64,000 bases of DNA from Endomychus coccineus (taxonomy: Eukaryota > Arthropoda > Insecta > Coleoptera > Endomychidae). Positions 60,901 through 64,000 of the stretch are shown here, piece by piece. The notes beneath the pieces are model-generated. The model was not told the origin of the DNA. It made no database searches and saw only the letters and a list, made by a program, of their open reading frames with translations. Where the stretch lies: NCBI GenBank assembly GCA_958510875.1, contig OY294070.1, forward strand, positions 16,049,631 to 16,113,630, given 5' to 3'. The position numbers and the translations under genes were made by a program. Positions within the stretch are counted from its first letter, which is position 1. Each line of letters starts with the position of its first letter.

Positions 60901-63363
60901 ATTTGATTATTTTATTTAGAAAATTAAAAATCAAATAGGTTATTATTCTACGAAAATTGAAAAATAATAGTTGATCATTTTATTTAGAAAATTAAAAATC
61001 AAATAGTTTATTATACTACGAAAATTAAAAATTAAATAGTTGATCATTTTATTTAGAAAATTGAAATTAAATAGTATACTACGAAAATTAAAAACTAAAC
61101 AGTTGATTATTTTATTTAGAAAATTAAAAATCAAATAGTTGATTATTATTCTTAGAAAATTAAGAACTAAATATTTGATTATTTTATTTAGAAAATTAAA
61201 AATCAAATAGGTTATTATTCTACGAAAATTGAAAAATAATAGTTGATCATTTTATTTAGAAAATTAAAAATCAAATAGTTTATTATACTACGAAAATTAA
61301 AAATTAAATAGTTGATCATTTTATTTAGAAAATTGAAATTAAATAGTATACTACGAAAATTAAAAACTAAATATTTGATTATTTTATTTAGAAAATTAAA
61401 AATCAAATAGGTTATTATTCTACGAAAATTGAAGAATAATAGTTGATCATTTTATTTAGAAAATCAAAAATCAAATAGTTTATTATACTACGAAAATTAA
61501 AAATTAAATAGTTGATCATTTTATTTAGAAAATTGAAATTAAATAGTATACTACGAAAATTAAAAACTAAACAGTTGATTATTTTATTTAGAAAATTAAA
61601 AATCAAATAGTTGATTATTATTCTTAAAAAATTAAATACTAAATATTTGATTATTTTATTTAGAAAATTAAAAATCAAATAGGTTATTATTCTACGAAAA
61701 TTGAAAAATAATAGTTGATCATTTTAATTAGAAAATTAAAAATCAAATAGTTTATTATACTACGAAAATTAAAAATTAAATAGTTGATCATTTTATTTAG
61801 AAAATTGAAATTAAATAGTATACTACGAAAATTAAAAACTAAACAGTTGATTATTTTATTTAGAAAATTAAAAATCAAATAGTTGATTATTATTCTTAGA
61901 AAATTAAAAACTAAATATTTGATTATTTTATTTAGAAAATTAAAAATCAAATAGGTTATTATTCTACGAAAATTGAAAAATAAATAGTTGATCATTTTAT
62001 TTAGAAAATTAAAAATCAAACAGTATGCTACGAAAATTAAAAACTAAATAGTTGATTATTTTATTTAGAAAATCAAAAATCAAATAGTTGATTATTATTC
62101 TTAGAAAATTAAAAACTAAATAGTTGATTATTTTATTTAGAAAATTAAAAATCAAATAGTTTATTATACTACGAAAATTAAAAACTAAATAGTTGATCAT
62201 TTTATTTAGAAAATTAAAAATCAAATAGTTCATTATACTACGAAAATTAAAAATTAAATAGTTGATCATTTTATTTAGAAAATTAAAAATCAAATAGTAT
62301 ACTACGAAAATTAAAAACTAAATAGTTGATCATTTTATTTAAAAAATTAAAAGTCAAATAGTATACTACGAAAATTAAAAACTAAATAATTGATTATTTT
62401 ATTCAGAAAATTAAAAATCAAATAGTTGATTATTATTCTTAGACAATTGAAAACTAAATAGTTGAGAATTCTACTTAAAATTAAAAGTTGATCATTCAAC
62501 ATGAACAGTTGCAAAGTAAATTATTTTATTAACAAAATAAAATGCTAATTGAATCAATAATTCACCAAAAATCATTCTGAAGAGTATTATTCACTAGGCC
62601 AATTCATCACATAAGAAAATATACAGTTATTATACAGTTTACTTATTCAAAAATTTTAATGCTACATCATTCATATAATTAGACTTTATAAACTAAACAC
62701 AGTCTTACGCAATATTTAAATGTGATATGAAGAATTCAATGTCCAGTAAAAATTTGATAAAGAATAAAATTTTGTAAGAATTTAAAACTTTGAGAACAAT
62801 AAGAACAGATGATGTAAATCAGTTTTTTGATAGGCTGACAATTTTTCATAAAAGTTATAACTAATACACATTAAACAAAATGAACTGAATATCTTTGTGT
62901 TGATCGAGAGTGAATTCGAAGATATATTGATAGTTCCCCGTATACTGACGGTACCGTATTTTCAATCATTAATTTCCTTGTCCACGTATTAGGAAACAGC
63001 CTAGATCGGTTTTATTGATTTCGATAATTTGTCCGCGCCGAACAACGTTTAAACAAAAGGTTATTTTTATAGGTATGCCCATATCCGATGTCCTGCAGAA
63101 GAATGTAGGCATAGGAGGTGTGATATCTTTGCTCTGGTTCCAACGGTGCCTTCCACCGTACGTATGCAAATTCTTCGAGATGTGTCTAATGGTAACCGCC
63201 GATCATGGACCCGCCGTTTCCGGCGCTCACAACACCATAGTCTGCGCTCGAGCAGGTAAAGATCTGGTTTCGAGTTTAGTTTCCGGTCTGTTGACAATTG
63301 GCGATCGGTTCGGAGGAGCTTTGGATGGGGCCGCGAAACAGTTCAGTGAAGGTTACGATACAG
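33930..63363 (+). CDS. ACLY: ATP-citrate lyase (13 coding exons; 3' end off window)
   Basis: Cytosolic ATP-citrate synthase makes acetyl-CoA and oxaloacetate from citrate, CoA and ATP, supplying lipid and sterol synthesis. Coding exons: 33937-34141, 38223-38515, 41002-41248, 41926-42105, 44449-44718, 44840-45051, 55658-55862, 55939-56148, 56211-56454, 58371-58498, 58882-59025, 59130-59315, 63073-63363. All junctions are GT-AG and in phase, giving ~938 residues. Order: N-terminal ATP-grasp/citrate-binding half, a serine/proline linker (~residues 440-470), the CoA-ligase half with the phosphohistidine (FGHAG, His at about residue 746), then the citrate-synthase-like domain starting near residue 842. 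Length and order match the ~1100-residue animal enzyme, so ~165 residues are missing beyond the window. No frameshift or internal stop. The ATG is preceded by a splice acceptor at 33929, so a non-coding exon lies upstream. Confidence 0.96.
33937..34141 (+). CDS. ACLY: ACLY coding exon 1
   Basis: Residues 1-68. ATG in the context AAAATATGTC, 7 bp after the acceptor TTTTCAG. Begins [20 protein letters not shown]; ends KRRGKL and one base of a glycine codon before GTAAG. RRGKLG is the conserved lysine-containing loop of the ATP-grasp fold. Confidence 0.96.
34431..34568. repeat. Perfect 69-bp tandem duplication
   Basis: 34431-34499 is repeated exactly at 34500-34568, starting GGTATTCTCAGCTGTCACCT. 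Exact identity suggests a recent event. Confidence 0.95.
34552..34729. repeat. 75-bp near-perfect hairpin
   Basis: 34552-34626 is the reverse complement of 34655-34729 with one mismatch. The 28-bp loop begins and ends in GGCC/GGCG. The left arm overlaps the end of the 69-bp duplication. Confidence 0.95.
34972..35009. repeat. 38-bp perfect palindrome
   Basis: CATAGATAACTCTACTACC is followed directly by its reverse complement, with no spacer. It lies just past the end of element B2. Confidence 0.95.
35508..35776. repeat. Tandem duplication (~133-bp unit)
   Basis: Two diverged copies, both containing TCATTAGAGATAACATCTGA and AGTTGACACCTG followed by CACGCATTCTT. The second starts at about 35640. 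Confidence 0.85.
36118..36665. repeat. Inverted pair of tRNA-derived SINE-like units
   Basis: The minus copy at about 36118-36310 contains pol III promoter-like boxes: A-box-like TGGTTAACACGCTC (36224-36211) and B-box GGGTTCGAATCCC (36189-36177). Its tail (GATAATTTAACATAGGATTA at 36118) returns in inverted orientation near 36425-36445, with GGAATGTGGGTTC nearby. The head segment returns near 36605-36660 (GATCTATGGCGGGGCATAG). It does not fold as an intact tRNA. Confidence 0.6.
37838..38203. repeat. Direct duplication beside ACLY exon 2
   Basis: CTCTGCGTGAGATCTCA...CCATTGCTTCT at about 37838-37893 recurs at about 38130-38203 as CTCTGCGTCAGATCTCA...CCATTGCTTCT with an 18-bp insertion. The second copy ends 20 bp before the exon 2 acceptor. 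Confidence 0.75.
38223..38515 (+). CDS. ACLY: ACLY coding exon 2
   Basis: Residues 69-166. Acceptor ATTACAG ends at 38222; donor GTAAGA at 38516. Contains [32 protein letters not shown] and [17 protein letters not shown], all typical of the ATP-grasp half. Confidence 0.97.
39470..40330. repeat. AT-rich repeats incl. ~150-bp tandem duplication
   Basis: Copies of the AACAAAATTTGTGCCGTTA family near 39560 and 39975 are followed by a clear tandem duplication. The segment from about 40023 to 40168 (GAAACGCTCTGGAATGTTTA) is repeated from about 40174 to 40324 with few changes. Lies in ACLY intron 2. Confidence 0.8.
41002..41248 (+). CDS. ACLY: ACLY coding exon 3
   Basis: Residues 167-248. The acceptor TTTTATAG ends at 41001. 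Contains [14 protein letters not shown] (the ATP-grasp metal/ATP-binding strand) and [10 protein letters not shown]. Ends with one base of a glutamate codon before GTAAAC. Confidence 0.96.
41926..42105 (+). CDS. ACLY: ACLY coding exon 4
   Basis: Residues 249-308. Acceptor TTTTCAG; donor GTATGT. Contains [32 protein letters not shown] and [15 protein letters not shown], which are highly conserved. Confidence 0.97.
42964..43412. repeat. Tandem duplication, period 241 bp
   Basis: ATTATGTTTAAGAAAAAATT starts at 42974 and again at 43215. Both copies run to GAATGAATTTTTTCTTTTGT with about 10% differences. ACLY intron 4. Confidence 0.88.
43490..44448. other. Rest of ACLY intron 4, no gene
   Basis: A slightly GC-richer patch near 43495-43620 (GGCAACGCCGCC...GAGCCTCGAGTCC) is followed by AT-rich intron. 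No frame or transposon was identified. Confidence 0.5.
44449..44718 (+). CDS. ACLY: ACLY coding exon 5
   Basis: Residues 309-398. Acceptor CTTATAG; donor GTGAGT. Contains [35 protein letters not shown] and [14 protein letters not shown], the citrate-binding Rossmann-like portion. Confidence 0.97.
44840..45051 (+). CDS. ACLY: ACLY coding exon 6 (with regulatory linker)
   Basis: Residues 399-469. [20 protein letters not shown] is conserved, then the linker [15 protein letters not shown]...[12 protein letters not shown]. In mammals the corresponding linker is phosphorylated; the exact sites are not conserved here. Donor GTAAGT at 45052 opens the 10.6-kb intron 6. Confidence 0.95.
45345..50254. 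mobile_element. Satellite array enclosed by 74-bp inverted repeats
   Basis: The left terminus (45345-45418, ACTGAAAATACTGTTTAACC...) and right terminus (50181-50254) are inverted copies with roughly 90% identity over 74 bp, including ACTGAGGACCTTTC and AGAGTAAACTAAA. Everything between is the AT-rich tandem array and its diverged edges. The layout resembles a non-autonomous DNA transposon whose interior is a satellite. No transposase and no convincing target duplication is seen. Confidence 0.7.
45470..50095. repeat. 547-bp higher-order satellite array
   Basis: The marker GAGTCATGAATTGTTC occurs at about 46177, 46440, 46986, 47533, 48151, 48698, 49245 and 49792. Intervals are 546-547 bp except 618 bp across 47533-48151, where a 71-bp segment (TTCGAATATTAATGAAAATA...) is duplicated. 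Each 547-bp unit is a dimer of two diverged ~270-bp monomers, one with CAAAGGTATTTTAATTTTAT and one with CAAAGATATTCTAATTTTAT. Central units are nearly identical; the outer monomers (45470-46170 and 49990-50095) are more diverged. No coding frames. Confidence 0.93.
50470..52080 (-). pseudogene. R1-like LINE: RT C-terminus, RNase H and tail
   Basis: On the minus strand from 52080: QMQEALNLV in one frame, then [60 protein letters not shown] and [20 protein letters not shown], the RT thumb region of R1/Jockey-type elements. About 400 bp on comes RNase H ([16 protein letters not shown] at about 51020). The Cys-rich tail [17 protein letters not shown] is near 50660 and a degraded C-terminus follows to about 50470. 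Frameshifts and stops are frequent. The 5' half (endonuclease, RT palm) is missing. Confidence 0.85.
52501..52515 (+). repeat. G15 homopolymer
   Basis: Fifteen consecutive G, preceded by GGGC, in an otherwise AT-rich intron. Could form a G-quadruplex or mark an assembly or polishing uncertainty. Confidence 0.9.
52557..53425. mobile_element. TA-flanked non-autonomous element, copy B3 (869 bp)
   Basis: Starts CCGGGATATCAAAAATTATC and ends with the inverted counterpart closing GATATCCCTG, flanked by TA at 52555-52556 and 53426-53427. A second internal copy of the inverted end (CCACAACCACCCTTGACC) lies ~140 bp inside the right terminus. Interior related to 28568-29469 and 34216-34960. In ACLY intron 6. 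Confidence 0.83.
53428..54435. other. ACLY intron 6, nothing recognised
   Basis: AT-rich intron with no identifiable element. Confidence 0.5.
54440..54620 (+). pseudogene. mariner-type transposase scrap (third catalytic block)
   Basis: The plus strand reads [20 protein letters not shown] then, after a frame change, [16 protein letters not shown]. This matches the third catalytic region and following helix of a mariner-type transposase, with E where mariners usually have D. The rest is missing. Confidence 0.7.
54650..55500 (+). pseudogene. R1-like LINE endonuclease region
   Basis: The plus strand carries [20 protein letters not shown] and [13 protein letters not shown], then LLEF and [14 protein letters not shown] with [12 protein letters not shown] (end of the AP-like endonuclease). 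[20 protein letters not shown] and [20 protein letters not shown] follow, from the segment leading to the RT. Several stops and frame changes. RT and RNase H are absent. Orientation is opposite to the LINE at 50470-52080. Confidence 0.8.
55658..55862 (+). CDS. ACLY: ACLY coding exon 7
   Basis: Residues 470-537. Acceptor CTTTTAG; donor [26 protein letters not shown] and [20 protein letters not shown] mark the start of the CoA-ligase-like half. Confidence 0.97.
55939..56148 (+). CDS. ACLY: ACLY coding exon 8
   Basis: Residues 538-607, after a 76-bp intron (acceptor TTATAG). [20 protein letters not shown] and [20 protein letters not shown] are conserved. Donor GTAAGT. Confidence 0.97.
56211..56454 (+). 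CDS. ACLY: ACLY coding exon 9
   Basis: Residues 608-688, after a 62-bp intron (acceptor TATCAG). [20 protein letters not shown] and [15 protein letters not shown] are CoA-ligase signatures. I end it at ATGAG before GTATTT, because the next exon supplies the G and TATCAATC, restoring an RYQ junction. The frame that continues into the intron is not coding. Confidence 0.95.
56878..58275. mobile_element. Fold-back element copy 2, complete (1398 bp)
   Basis: Termini TAGTCCAGGCAACGAACCGG (56878) and TTATTGCCTGGACTA (58275) are inverted, and ATA flanks both sides. The right arm holds five reverse copies of the GATCACGATT subrepeat (near 57465, 57598, 57741, 57881 and 58013). The left arm holds only one partial copy before the AT-rich core (57115-57360), which includes a TAA microsatellite. 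The core is inverted relative to the copy at 1-1383. Sits in ACLY intron 9. Confidence 0.88.
58371..58498 (+). CDS. ACLY: ACLY coding exon 10
   Basis: Residues 689-731. Acceptor TTTCCAG; donor [26 protein letters not shown] and KPLVAWCIG are conserved. Confidence 0.96.
58882..59025 (+). CDS. ACLY: ACLY coding exon 11 (phosphohistidine)
   Basis: Residues 732-779. Contains [19 protein letters not shown]; the histidine in FGHAG corresponds to the autophosphorylated catalytic histidine of the family. Acceptor CTTACAG; donor GTAAGG. Confidence 0.97.
59130..59315 (+). CDS. ACLY: ACLY coding exon 12
   Basis: Residues 780-841. Acceptor CTTATAG; donor [26 protein letters not shown] and [20 protein letters not shown] join the CoA-ligase half to the citrate-synthase-like domain. 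Confidence 0.97.
59560..62480. repeat. AT-rich array, 272-bp higher-order period
   Basis: Short units built on AAAATTAAAAATCAAATAG and TTGATTATTTTATTTAGAAA repeat through ACLY intron 12. The marker AGGTTATTATTCTACG occurs at about 60664, 60937, 61209, 61409, 61681 and 61953. Spacing is ~272 bp with one 200-bp interval, consistent with loss of one ~72-bp unit. The part before 60300 is more diverged. Long antisense open frames here are by-products of the repeat. Confidence 0.9.
63073..63363 (+). CDS. ACLY: ACLY coding exon 13 (last in window)
   Basis: Residues 842-938. Acceptor TTTATAG; donor GTGAGT. Contains [19 protein letters not shown], a catalytic-site motif of the citrate-synthase-like domain, and [20 protein letters not shown]. 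Ends with one base of a codon; the following exon is outside the window. Confidence 0.96.
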
Positions 63364-63857
63364 GTGAGTGGAGTTTTTGTTTTTTTAATAAGGTATGGAA
63401 CCAATTTAAAGAAAATCTTTTTTCGATGTTACCCTTAGATGCTAGCTTTAATTTTAAAAATGACAGTCTAGATGAAATTGTACAGCCAAGACGAAAGGAA
63501 GCTGCCAAAACAAAAATTTAAAGCCGAACTTGACTGATTCTCAGAATTAGCCCAACTATGATAAAAAAAATTCAAATTTTCAAAATTTATTTTCATTAAA
63601 TTATTTAAACATTTACCAATATTTTGAATTTTTTAAATCTTCATTGAAGTTACTTGAAATAGTTATGTTGTCGTATTTTATATTTTTTTATTGGTTTTAT
63701 TTTTATTTATTTTTTCAAATAATTGAAATAAAATAATTTTAAATAGATGCGCACAATTCTTTCTCGAGTTTTTAATGTCTTCAGTTGTTTAGTTTTTCTG
63801 ATTCCATAGTAATCAAATGAATTTATTTGAGTTATCTGGATCAATTTTTTTGTGATA
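63364..63857. other. Start of ACLY intron 13
   Basis: AT-rich intron. The open frame running on from the exon to about 63521 is read-through and does not resemble the family. Confidence 0.6.
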
Positions 63858-64000
63858 TACAGGGTGTCCTCGAACTGCGTGGCCAAAATAAAGCCGAAGA
63901 TTCTTTGATTCGAAAAAAAGTTGATGAGCCTTTTTACTTTTGCCTCAAGTGTCTTGTTTACCCGGTAGAGGACTTCAAAATTGCAAAAATAATTTTGTTT
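63858..64000. mobile_element. Left end of second long-TIR transposon copy
   Basis: TACAGGGTGTCCTCGAACTG followed by sequence closely matching 22183-22325, with TA before it. Continues beyond the window. Inserted in ACLY intron 13. Confidence 0.9.

Noticed and set aside
60287..62293. Long antisense open frames rich in Ile, Asn, Phe and Leu (up to 215 codons)
   Set aside because: They arise from a stop-poor tandem repeat (units such as [14 protein letters not shown]). They follow the array exactly, break wherever the period changes and have no non-repetitive part.
63364..63521. ACLY read-through ending with REAAKTKI
   Set aside because: Open frame after a good GTGAGT donor. The sequence does not resemble the expected citrate-synthase-like domain, so it is intron.

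Overview
This window is nuclear DNA of an insect. A beetle is plausible but not proven. The evidence is the AT-rich sequence, many short GT-AG introns, and a dense load of insect-type transposons (mariner, other Tc1/IS630 elements, pogo, PIF/Harbinger, R1-like LINEs and Penelope-like elements). No prokaryotic, organellar or viral gene organisation is visible.

Two host genes can be read, both on the plus strand and both cut by the window. (1) Positions 1702-5705 hold the last seven exons of an ABCA-family ABC transporter: the end of the second membrane domain, the complete second nucleotide-binding domain and the stop codon. (2) Positions 33930-63363 hold thirteen coding exons of ATP-citrate lyase (ACLY), about 938 residues, from the initiator ATG into the C-terminal citrate-synthase-like domain. 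The last ~165 codons expected for the family lie beyond position 64000. Exon phases agree at every junction in both genes.

The ~28 kb between them (5706-33929) has no recognised host coding gene. It holds decayed transposons: LINE fragments at 9.5-10.3, 16.4 and 27.3-27.8 kb; mariner pieces at 15.9-16.3 and 20.3-20.5 kb; a fold-back element at 11.0-11.5 kb; a 414-bp MITE with a perfect 8-bp target duplication at 13.5-13.9 kb; Penelope-like pieces at 19.7-20.2 and 24.5-25.9 kb, the latter with hammerhead-ribozyme-like cores; a Tc1/IS630-like element with ~0.55-0.6 kb inverted ends at 22.2-24.5 kb; a TA-flanked element at 28.6-29.5 kb; a pogo-type transposase at 31.0-32.5 kb; and a Harbinger fragment at 32.9-33.3 kb. 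Three GC-richer islands (about 14.0, 18.9 and 26.3 kb) look like promoters or non-coding first exons. One of the first two could serve ACLY, whose first coding exon is preceded by a clear splice acceptor.

ACLY introns carry most of the remaining structure. Intron 1 has a 69-bp tandem duplication, a 75-bp hairpin and a 38-bp perfect palindrome. Intron 6 (10.6 kb) contains a 547-bp higher-order satellite array enclosed by 74-bp terminal inverted repeats, a reverse LINE, a TA-flanked element, a mariner scrap and a forward LINE endonuclease piece. Intron 9 contains a complete fold-back element. Intron 12 contains a second, unrelated array with a 272-bp higher-order period. The window ends inside a second copy of the long-inverted-repeat transposon.

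The best candidate for something undescribed is the inverted-repeat-bounded satellite unit at 45345-50254. Next are the fold-back family sharing a TGATCACGATTCCG repeat motif, and the Penelope/hammerhead inverted pair.
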